DNA of 46,190 bases from DASRRB01 sp036732755 (GTDB lineage: Bacteria; Planctomycetota; B15-G4; SIAN01), in assembly GCA_036732755.1 (NCBI GenBank), contig DAINBU010000025.1:1-46190 (forward strand), written 5' to 3'. A program made the position numbers and the translations under genes. Below are positions 16,218 through 23,664 of the stretch, in pieces. Within the stretch, counting starts at the first letter, position 1. Every line of letters starts with the position of its first letter. The notes beneath the pieces were generated by a model. The model was not told the DNA's origin. It made no database searches and was given only the letters and a program-made list of their open reading frames with translations.

Positions 16218-17417
16218 TTGTTCAGCGCGCTGCTCGCCTACCAGCTCATCGACGTCATGCTCGCGCTCGCGTTGACGGCGTTCGTCGCGCAGCTCGCCGC
16301 GCTGGCGCCGGTGCGCCGGCTCGCCGCGCGCCACCCCGTGCTGCTCGGGACCGAGCTGCGGCGGATCCTCCTGCTCGAGGTGCCGCTGCTGCTGGTGCTG
16401 CTGGTCGGGCCGCTCGGGCTGGGGCGCGGCGTCGTCGCGCCGGCGCTCGCGGGCGGCTTCGTCTTCCTCGAGCGGTTCGCCCCCGGAGCGAGCTCGATCT
16501 CGTTCCTCTGGGTGGGCGTCGCCTTCTGGTGCCTCGCCGCGGTCGTGCCGCTGCGGCTCGCGTGGCGGACGCTGCGCTCGCGCGCCGGCCGCTTCGAGCG
16601 CACGCTCGCGCTCGCGCTGCTCGCCGCGGCGGCGCTGCTGGTCGTCGACGTGACGCTGATCGAGCCGGCGCGCCTCGTGGTCGAGCGCGCGGCCGTCCCG
16701 CTCCCGGGCTGGCCGGAAGGGCGCCGGCCGCTGAACGCCGTGCTCATCAGCGACGTGCAATCGGGCCGCCTCACCGGCCGCGAGCGGCGCCTCGTCGAGG
16801 CGGTCGGCGCGCTCGCCCCCGACCTGATCCTCGACGCCGGCGACCTGGTCGCGCAGAGCTTCGACGAGGCGCTGCCGCTCGAGCAGGCGCGCTTCGTCCT
16901 CTCGAGCCTGAAAGCGCCGCTCGGCGTCTTCGTCGTGAACGGCGACGTCGACGACACGGTGCCCGGCGGCATCCGCCGCATCGTCGAGGGGACGGGCGCG
17001 CGCCTCCTCGAGAACGAGAGCGTCCTCTTGCCGTGCGACCCGCCGGTCGAGCTCGCCGGCTTCGATCCGCGCGAGGAGGCGGGCTACCGGCGCCATTTGA
17101 AGGCGCCGCCGCTGGCGGCGATCCGCATCGCGCTCGTGCACCGGCCGCGCCACTACGCCGAGATCGGCGCGGCCGGCTTCTGCGCCGTCTTCGCCGGCCA
17201 CACGCACGGCGGGCAGATCGTGATTCCGGGCTTCGGGCCGCCGGTGACGCTCGAGGTGATCCCGCGCGCGATCGCGGCCGGCGGGCTCCACCGGATGGAG
17301 AACGGGACGCAGCTCTACGTCACGCGCGGCGTCGGCGTCGAGGGCGGCTTCGCGCCGCGCATCCGCTTCTGCTGCCCTCCCGAGATCAGCGCACTCGCGC
17401 TCGGTCCGGCGCGCTGA
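16218..17417 (+). CDS. Membrane-associated metallophosphoesterase
   Basis: Up to 399 aa from a TTG at 16218; an ATG at 16257 inside the first helix is the alternative, and no Shine-Dalgarno decides between them. Four hydrophobic segments fill residues 1-165. A calcineurin-like phosphoesterase domain follows with metal motifs LISDVQSG, DAGDLV, VNGDVDD and FAGHTHGGQI. The usual DxH and GNHD appear as DVQ and GDVD, variants known in some membrane-bound members of the family. The substrate is probably a phospholipid or nucleotide at the membrane, but this is not shown by the sequence. Confidence 0.82.
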   Translation: MFSALLAYQLIDVMLALALTAFVAQLAALAPVRRLAARHPVLLGTELRRILLLEVPLLLVLLVGPLGLGRGVVAPALAGGFVFLERFAPGASSISFLWVGVAFWCLAAVVPLRLAWRTLRSRAGRFERTLALALLAAAALLVVDVTLIEPARLVVERAAVPLPGWPEGRRPLNAVLISDVQSGRLTGRERRLVEAVGALAPDLILDAGDLVAQSFDEALPLEQARFVLSSLKAPLGVFVVNGDVDDTVPGGIRRIVEGTGARLLENESVLLPCDPPVELAGFDPREEAGYRRHLKAPPLAAIRIALVHRPRHYAEIGAAGFCAVFAGHTHGGQIVIPGFGPPVTLEVIPRAIAAGGLHRMENGTQLYVTRGVGVEGGFAPRIRFCCPPEISALALGPAR

Positions 17418-17425
17418 GCCGTCTG

Positions 17426-18118
17426 CTAGCGCGGTACGGCCGTTTCGGCCGGCAGGAGGTCGGTGAAGACGAAGCGCCCCTGGACGCGCCGCTCGCCGAC
17501 CTGGACCGGGATCGGGCGGCGGAACATCGGGCCGGCCCAGGCGAAGGTGTGGAACTCGCCGCGCTCGCCGCACGGGTCGACCGAGGCGGGCAGCTCCTTC
17601 AGGAGCTCCTCGTCGAAGGCGCGGCCGGCGAAGCGGCGCGGGCACTGCTTCGAGTCGACGCAGGTCAGCACCGCGCGCAGCCCCGCCTCGAGCATCGTGT
17701 GCGCGAGCGCCTTCGTGTCGCGCCCCCACAGAGGGAAGAGCGGCTCGATGGCGCAGCGCGCGAGCTGCTTCTCCCGATAGGCGCGCACCTCCTCGAGGAA
17801 GAGGTCCCCGAACGCGACCGCCGCGATCCCCTTCCCTTTCGCGTGCTCCATCGCCTCCCCCATCGCGCGCTCGTATTGGTCGTTCGAGCACGGCTCGGGG
17901 ATGCGCACCGGCCAGAGCGGCAGCCCGGCCGCCTCGGCCTGCCGCGAGAGCAGCTCGACGCGCACGGCGTGCATCGCGACGCGCTCGCGCGCGGCGTTGA
18001 TCGTCGTCAACAGGCCGACGATCTCGAGCGACGGGTCGTTGCGCAGCTCGTGCAGCGCGTAGGCGCTGTCCTTGCCGCTGCTCCACGCGAGGAGCGTCCT
18101 CTTCGGGGCGACGGCCAT
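17426..18118 (-). CDS. Diphthine-ammonia ligase-like / DUF71 ATP-pyrophosphatase family
   Basis: 230 aa. The PP-loop LLAWSSGKDSAYALHEL lies near the start. The family-typical core includes FGDLFLEEVRAYRE, PLWGRDTKAL and a C-terminal HTFAWAGPMF. The family (DUF71, related to Dph6) activates a carboxylate with ATP for amide formation. Bacteria lack diphthamide, so the substrate here is unknown. The ATG at 18118 is preferred because GAGAGG lies 5 nt upstream and the PP-loop then starts near residue 10; the frame is open to 18214. Confidence 0.82.
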   Translation of the reverse strand: MAVAPKRTLLAWSSGKDSAYALHELRNDPSLEIVGLLTTINAARERVAMHAVRVELLSRQAEAAGLPLWPVRIPEPCSNDQYERAMGEAMEHAKGKGIAAVAFGDLFLEEVRAYREKQLARCAIEPLFPLWGRDTKALAHTMLEAGLRAVLTCVDSKQCPRRFAGRAFDEELLKELPASVDPCGERGEFHTFAWAGPMFRRPIPVQVGERRVQGRFVFTDLLPAETAVPR

Positions 18119-18230
18119 GCGACCTCTCCGGAGGGAGACCATGTGGCGGGTTCCCACCACCTTCCCTGCGCCCGGAAGGACCGCGAACCTAGGGCGTCGC
18201 GCGCGATGCGTCAAGGAGTGCGCGGCGCGC

Positions 18231-19736
18231 CTACTTGAACTCGACGTCCTGCGGTTCGCTCCAGATCGGGCGGTTGACGGCGTCGTGCGCGTAGGCGCGC
18301 AACGTCGCGACGTGGCCCGCGAGCCCCGGCGGCACCGGCGCGACGATCTTGCGCCCGCCGAGCGGCCCGAACGTGGCGAGCCCGGCGAGGATGACGAAGG
18401 TCGGCGAGCCGTCGACCGCCTCGACCACGAGCACGGTCGGCTTGCCGGCCACGCCCTCGCGCGTCGCGAGATCGAGCGTCGCGCCGGCGACCGGCTGGCT
18501 CGGGGTCGCGTTCAACCACAGCGGAGCGCCCGCCATGACGTGCACGCGGCCGTCGTAGCCTGCGCCGAGCGAGCCGACGATCAGGTCGTCGCGGCCGTCG
18601 CCGTCGAAGTCGCCGGCCGCCGCGGGCAGCGTCTCGAGGTCGTCCGTCTCGACGCGGTCGAGGAAAAGGAAGGTCGCCCCGGAGACGAGAAAGGCCGCTG
18701 CGTGCGGCGTCCCCTGCGCGTCGGTCCAGGCGCCCGCGAGCGCGAGGTCGCGCACCCCGTCGCCGTTCACGTCCCCGGCGTCGACGACGCGCGGCGCGAG
18801 CGGGGTGGAGGAGTCGGGCGAGACGATCTGCGCGAGCCGGACCCCGGACTGGCCGGAATAGACGTCGAACATCGCGGCGAAGCCGGCCGAATCGACGCGA
18901 CTGGCGACCGCATAATCGCGCACGCCGTCGCCGTCGAGATCGCCGAGCGCCGCGACGTCGTAGCCGAGGAGCTGGTTGACGAAGGTGCCGACGTGCGTCC
19001 GGAGCCAGGGCCCGTACGGATTGCCGGGCGAAACGATGTAGGCGGCGCCGAGATACTGCCCCGTCGAGTTCTTGAACCAGCGGTCGCCGATCAGGAGCTC
19101 GCGGATCCCGTCGCCGTCGAGGTCGCCGATCGCGTCGATCGAGTGGCCGAACGGGAACTGGGCGTACTTCGGGAGGAGGTCGCTGCCGTCCACGCCTGAA
19201 CGGATGCGCATCTCGCCGCCGACGTAGAGGTCGCCGACGCCGTCGCCGTTCACGTCGCCCGCCGGTCCGATCTGGGTCCCGGTACGAATCGTCGCCCCCA
19301 TGCTGTCGACGTGCCAGAGCTCGGTGCCGCTCCCACCGTCATAGAGGTAGAGCGAGCCGGTGACGTCGCCCGTCGCCGGCGCGTTCACGAGCAGCTCGTC
19401 GGTGCCGTTGGCGTTCACGTCGGGCAGGCGCGCGACGTGCTCGCCGAAGTGGTCGCCGTCGCTCTTGCCGAGGAACGTCGCGAATACGGTCCCGTCCGCG
19501 CCCGAATGGACGCGCACGGCGCCGGCCGTGAATCCGTTCGTGCCGTCGCGCGGCGCGCCGATCGCCACCTCCGCGAAGCCGTCGCCGTTCCAGTCGTCGA
19601 GGACGACGGCGTGCGCCGCGTAGCCGCCCGCGACGGCGCCATGGACGTCGAAGAGCACTCGCTGCGCGTGGGCCGTGCTCGCGAGGCCGAGCAGGACGGC
19701 GATCGAAACGGAATTCGTGCGCGGCGAATGTGACAT
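18231..19736 (-). CDS. Secreted FG-GAP/VCBS beta-propeller protein
   Basis: 501 aa. Signal peptide cut after AHA (about residue 24). Multiple FG-GAP blades follow with calcium-binding loops: DWNGDGFAEV, DVNANGTDEL, DVNGDGVGDL, DLDGDGIREL, DLDGDGVRDY, DVNGDGVRDL and DFDGDGRDDL, enough for a full seven-bladed propeller. The last 90 residues are a beta-sandwich-like tail beginning near LNATPSQPVAGATL, comparable to the tail of the FG-GAP protein at 31533. It is probably a surface or secreted binding protein needing calcium. GAGGT lies 7 nt before the ATG. Confidence 0.85.
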   Translation of the reverse strand: MSHSPRTNSVSIAVLLGLASTAHAQRVLFDVHGAVAGGYAAHAVVLDDWNGDGFAEVAIGAPRDGTNGFTAGAVRVHSGADGTVFATFLGKSDGDHFGEHVARLPDVNANGTDELLVNAPATGDVTGSLYLYDGGSGTELWHVDSMGATIRTGTQIGPAGDVNGDGVGDLYVGGEMRIRSGVDGSDLLPKYAQFPFGHSIDAIGDLDGDGIRELLIGDRWFKNSTGQYLGAAYIVSPGNPYGPWLRTHVGTFVNQLLGYDVAALGDLDGDGVRDYAVASRVDSAGFAAMFDVYSGQSGVRLAQIVSPDSSTPLAPRVVDAGDVNGDGVRDLALAGAWTDAQGTPHAAAFLVSGATFLFLDRVETDDLETLPAAAGDFDGDGRDDLIVGSLGAGYDGRVHVMAGAPLWLNATPSQPVAGATLDLATREGVAGKPTVLVVEAVDGSPTFVILAGLATFGPLGGRKIVAPVPPGLAGHVATLRAYAHDAVNRPIWSEPQDVEFK

Positions 19737-19901
19737 GCTCGGGACCTCGCTTCTCGACGTGGGCAGACCGGGTCGACCGGAACTACGACTCTCGCATTCT
19801 TCCCGAATGTTGCATCGATCCGCTCGGACCGCCGGCGTCCCTGGGAAAGACGCCCCGCGCCGCGCGTCTTCCCACCCGGACGGACCGGTCGCTCCGGAAC
19901 G

Positions 19902-21332
19902 TCACTGCTTCGGCAGCTCCCGGATCCGGAGCGACCGGTACCACACCTCGTCGCCGTGGTCCTGCAGGTCGATGCGGCCTTTCGCTTTCGTCCCGAAGAG
20001 CGGCCACGCGGCGAACTTGCTCGCCGCGACCTTCTGCTTCCAGTCGGCGGAGGCGAGCTCGGCGTCGACGACCTTCGCGCCGTTGAGCCAGTGCTCGACG
20101 CGGTTGCCCTGCACGACGATGCGGCCCGTGTTCCACTGGCCGACGGCGTGCAGCGCCCGATCCTTGCCGGCGTAGAGGCCGTAGAGCGAGGCGGCCGACG
20201 TGCGCGCGTCCTTGCCGTCGGGGTGCTTGTCGTCGTCGAGGACCTGGTACTCGGGCGCGGTCATGTAGGGCGCGTCGGCGTCCTCGCCAGTGCGGTACAT
20301 GACGCCGCTGTTCGCGCCGGGCGTGACCTTCCACTCGAAGCGCAGGTCGAAGTCGCCGAACTCGTCGACCGTGACGAGGTCGCCGCCGCCGCCGTGCTCC
20401 TTCGCGTGGAGCGTGCCGTCGACGATCTCCCAGCCCTGCGCCGGGAACGCCTCCTTCTTGAAGCCGCGCCAGCCGTTCGGGGACTTCCCGTCGAAGAGCA
20501 GGCGGAACTTCTCGCGCCGCTCCGAGCGCGTCAGCTCGTTGGGCGGCGCGGCCGGGAGCGTGACGGCGCCGGTCGCCGCCCACTCGCTGCCGCGCGCGAC
20601 GAGGAGGCGCAGGTGCGGGTCGTCCCACGTCACGTGCTGCGTCTTTTCTTCGCCCGGCCAGACGTGGCCGAGCGGCGTGTGGAAGACGCGGCCCTGGCCG
20701 TAGCCGTGCACGAGCACCATCGGCTCCTCTTCCCCCGTGCCGCCCTTGTCGGGCGCGGAGAAGGCGGTCATGAGCACGCGCCGCTCGACGTTCTGCGTAT
20801 TCACGAGGCGGTGGTAGAGCTCGTCGGGGTGCATCACGAAGTCGGGCAGGTCGCGCGTGATCGGGTGCTCGCGGTCGACGACGTGCACGTCGAAGGCGTG
20901 GTAGGCGCCGTGGCCCGTGATCGGAGAGATCCAGAGGTCGCCGACCAGCTTCTCGTACTCGGTCCAGCCGACGAAGGCGTTGTTGGCGGCGTGGATCACC
21001 GTCACGCCGACGCCGCCCGACACGGCCTTCAGGAAGTTCGACTCGGCCGGCTCGCCCCAGCGGGCGCCGTTGTAGTTGAGGACGAGCACGCGGTACTTCG
21101 CGAGCACGGCCGCGTCGGCGAGCGTCTTCGCGGGCGTCTCGGTCACGTCGACCGTGAAGCGCCCCGTCTCCTCGAGCGCCTGGCGGATGCGCGGCGTCGT
21201 GTACTTCCAGTCGTGGTTGTTCTCGCCCGTGACGATCAGCGCGGGGATCGGCGCGTCTCCGGCGCCGGCGGGCGGGTTCGAGGGCGCGGCAAGCGACGCG
21301 AGCCACGCGAAACAGAGGTGCGGCGCGAGCAT
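19902..21332 (-). CDS. Secreted ThuA-domain plus DUF1080 protein
   Basis: 476 aa with an N-terminal signal peptide. Residues about 30-245 are a ThuA (trehalose-utilisation-like, glutamine-amidotransferase-fold) domain: LIVTGENNHDWK, VLVLNYNG, VTVIHAANNAF and TPLGHVWPG. Residues about 275-474 are a DUF1080 / 3-keto-disaccharide hydrolase jelly-roll: LLFDGKSPNGWRGF, GANSGVMYRT, PEYQVLDD and WYRSLRIREL. The ThuA-DUF1080 pairing is common in planctomycetes and linked to keto-sugar breakdown. GAGGAGAG stands just upstream of the ATG. The gap 19737-19901 to the FG-GAP gene shows nothing recognisable. Confidence 0.87.
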   Translation of the reverse strand: MLAPHLCFAWLASLAAPSNPPAGAGDAPIPALIVTGENNHDWKYTTPRIRQALEETGRFTVDVTETPAKTLADAAVLAKYRVLVLNYNGARWGEPAESNFLKAVSGGVGVTVIHAANNAFVGWTEYEKLVGDLWISPITGHGAYHAFDVHVVDREHPITRDLPDFVMHPDELYHRLVNTQNVERRVLMTAFSAPDKGGTGEEEPMVLVHGYGQGRVFHTPLGHVWPGEEKTQHVTWDDPHLRLLVARGSEWAATGAVTLPAAPPNELTRSERREKFRLLFDGKSPNGWRGFKKEAFPAQGWEIVDGTLHAKEHGGGGDLVTVDEFGDFDLRFEWKVTPGANSGVMYRTGEDADAPYMTAPEYQVLDDDKHPDGKDARTSAASLYGLYAGKDRALHAVGQWNTGRIVVQGNRVEHWLNGAKVVDAELASADWKQKVAASKFAAWPLFGTKAKGRIDLQDHGDEVWYRSLRIRELPKQ

Positions 21333-21423
21333 CCTTCTCTCCTCGGCGGGAAGGGCGCGGAGTGTAGCCGTGCGCGGGCGGCGGCCGGGCGACCGGATCC
21401 CGCTGCGCTAGTTTGGGGCCGCC

Positions 21424-22293
21424 ATGGCCGATCCGCGCCGCCGACTCTCCACGAACGTCGCCGGCGACTTCTTCGTCGACGAGAGCTGCATCGACTGCGA
21501 CGCGTGCCGCTGGATCGCGCCGGCCACCTTCGACGAGGACGGCGGCCACTCGCGCGTCCACCGCCAGCCGGCGACCCCCGACGAGGTCCACCGCGCCGAG
21601 CTCGCGGTGATCGCCTGCCCGACCGGCTCGATCGGCGTGACGACGAAGCACGACCTCGCCGCGACGTCCCGCGCTTTCCCCGTCTTCGTCGACGCCAACG
21701 TCCACCACTGCGGCTACCACGCCGAGTCGAGTTTCGGCGCCGCGAGCTGGTTGATCGTCCGCCCCGACGGGAACGTCCTGGTCGACTCGCCGCGCTTCGT
21801 CCCGACGCTGGTGAAGCGGATCGAGGAGATGGGCGGCGTGAAGACGCTCTTCCTCACCCACCGCGACGACGTCGCCGACCACGCGAAGTTCGCGGAGCAC
21901 TTCGGCTGCGAGCGCGTCCTGCATGAAGCAGATGTCGACGAGGGGACGCGCGCCGTCGAGCATGTGGTGCGCGGCGAAGAGCCGGTCGCGCTCGCCGCCG
22001 ACCTGCTCGTGATCCCGACGCCGGGCCACACCGCCGGCTCGGCGTGCCTGCTCCATCGCGAGACCTACCTCTTCGGCGGCGACCACATCGCCTTCAGCGA
22101 AGAGCTCGGCCACCCCTACGGCTTCAAGGGCGCGTGCTGGTTCAGCTGGCCCGAGGTCGTGAAGTCGATGGAACGCGTCGCGAAGCACCGCTTCGAGTGG
22201 ATCCTTCCGGGCCACGGCCGGCCGTGCCACTTCGAGGCGGACGAGATGGCGCGGCAGATGAAGCGGTGCGTCGAGTGGGCGCGGCGAAGTTGA
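21424..22293 (+). CDS. Ferredoxin / metallo-beta-lactamase-fold fusion
   Basis: 289 aa. Residues 1-75 are a single-cluster 4Fe-4S ferredoxin domain with C22, C25, C28 and the distal C65 of CPTGSI. Residues 90-285 are an MBL-fold hydrolase with LTHRDDVADH (145-153), TPGHTAGS, FGGDH and LPGHGRPCHF as metal motifs. The ferredoxin lacks the second set of cysteines, so it carries one cluster. Fusions of this type are seen in several bacterial groups; whether the cluster serves electron transfer or sensing is not known. It is divergent from the ThuA-DUF1080 gene (91 nt between starts) and meets the NHL-like gene tail to tail. Confidence 0.85.
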   Translation: MADPRRRLSTNVAGDFFVDESCIDCDACRWIAPATFDEDGGHSRVHRQPATPDEVHRAELAVIACPTGSIGVTTKHDLAATSRAFPVFVDANVHHCGYHAESSFGAASWLIVRPDGNVLVDSPRFVPTLVKRIEEMGGVKTLFLTHRDDVADHAKFAEHFGCERVLHEADVDEGTRAVEHVVRGEEPVALAADLLVIPTPGHTAGSACLLHRETYLFGGDHIAFSEELGHPYGFKGACWFSWPEVVKSMERVAKHRFEWILPGHGRPCHFEADEMARQMKRCVEWARRS

Positions 22294-22298
22294 TCCGG

Positions 22299-23537
22299 TC
22301 AGTATCCGAGCACGAGTTCGAGTCCTTGCGTGAATGAAACTCCCAGCGCCGCGCCGGGATCGGCCTCGACGGCCTGCATTTCCAGTTTCGATCCGGCGAG
22401 CCTCGGATCGTTCGGAAGAGCGCCGCTGAATTGGTCGTTGCCGTACGAGAACGAGATCGGGAGTGTGAATGCCGGCGCGACGAGCAGGTGGCCGCCCAGT
22501 CCCGAGGGCAGATCGGCCTGCTGGAAGCCGACGAAGAGAAGGCCGATCGTCGGTTGTCCATAGGAATTCTCGAGATCGACCGTGACCGTCGACCCGAGGA
22601 ACGGATCGCCCTGCGACGTCAGCGCGGGTACGCCCTTCGTTCCGGGAACACCGCTCCCGTAGTTCGACCAGGAAGGGTGGAGATACATGCCGAATACGGT
22701 GATCCCTCGGGCGTGATTCAGCTTCATGCCTTGCTTGATCCGCTGCGTCGTGGAAGCGGTATCGGGATCGATTTCGATCAGGCCGCCCTGGTCATATGAA
22801 GTGAGATAGAGCGAACTTCCATCGAGACTGAATACGAGCTGCGCAGCGGTCGTGAGGCTCGAGAACGTCGCGAAGAGCGTTCGTTGCGAAGCGTCGCCTG
22901 CCGGGTAGCGATAGAGATTGATGCATGAGGTCACGGTGACCAGATAGATGTCTCCGTTGCTTCGGACGGCGATCGCGCCCGGCGTTTCCGGGAGCACATC
23001 GAACACGGTGACCACGCCGCCCGGGTCGATCGAGAAAACCGTCGAAGCGAGATCGTCCGCGACGAGCAGGTCACCATTCGTGTTCAGACCGAGGAAAAGG
23101 GGTCGCAGAAGCCCGTCGCCGGAATCGGCCAGGACCGTCGCGGCACCGCCGTTGGACGGAATGCTCAGCACCTGGTCACTGAACGGCTGCGAGACGATCA
23201 GATTCCCGACGGAGTCGAAGACGAGGCCATACGGGCCGGAGATTCCATCCGAGCTGTCGTAGAGAATCGATCCATTTCCGCTGGAGTCGAACTCGAGGAT
23301 CTCGTTCGTTCCGAAATTGGAACTGAGCAACGTTCCGTACGAGGAGAACTCGGGCGAGACCGGGGAGTTCAGTCCGTCGTTCCAATCCGCGAAGACCGAA
23401 GTCGTCCACGTCGTCGCATCGACCTTGTAGATCGTGCCGCCCGCGTTCACGCAAAGGTCGCCTGGGAGGAACTGCGCGGATGCCGTCGTCAACGCTCCGG
23501 TCGAGACTGCGATCGCGAGAGCCATTCGACGAACCAA
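22299..23537 (-). CDS. Secreted NHL/SMP-30-like beta-propeller protein
   Basis: 412 aa from a TTG at 23537, giving MVRRMALAIAV with signal peptidase cleavage after ASA. The propeller shows repeated blade patterns such as GPYGLVFDSVGNLIVSQ, LFLGLNTNGDLLVADD, GAIAVRSNGDIYLV and LVFSLDGSSLYLTS. A C-terminal beta-sandwich tail with LGGHLLVAP follows, similar in style to other planctomycete secreted proteins. Ligand unknown. By eye the gene has lower GC than its neighbours and more A/T third positions, so it may have a different history. Its 3' end lies 5 nt from that of the ferredoxin-MBL gene. Confidence 0.75.
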   Translation of the reverse strand: MVRRMALAIAVSTGALTTASAQFLPGDLCVNAGGTIYKVDATTWTTSVFADWNDGLNSPVSPEFSSYGTLLSSNFGTNEILEFDSSGNGSILYDSSDGISGPYGLVFDSVGNLIVSQPFSDQVLSIPSNGGAATVLADSGDGLLRPLFLGLNTNGDLLVADDLASTVFSIDPGGVVTVFDVLPETPGAIAVRSNGDIYLVTVTSCINLYRYPAGDASQRTLFATFSSLTTAAQLVFSLDGSSLYLTSYDQGGLIEIDPDTASTTQRIKQGMKLNHARGITVFGMYLHPSWSNYGSGVPGTKGVPALTSQGDPFLGSTVTVDLENSYGQPTIGLLFVGFQQADLPSGLGGHLLVAPAFTLPISFSYGNDQFSGALPNDPRLAGSKLEMQAVEADPGAALGVSFTQGLELVLGY

Positions 23538-23543
23538 GAGGCG

Positions 23544-23549
23544 CTCCTC
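23544..23549 (-). promoter_or_regulatory. Ribosome binding site deciding a TTG start
   Basis: GAGGAG with 6 nt before TTG 23537. The later in-frame ATG at 23525 would be 18 nt away, too far, so the TTG is preferred. Confidence 0.6.
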
Positions 23550-23664
23550 GCATCGACCTGCAAGGACGCGATCGAATCTAGCCCGTCTCGCTCGCGTTGT
23601 CTGCACGAGTCTCGCGAAGAAGTGATGCGTTGGGGGCGATACGGGCCGACGTCAGAGCGTTCGC

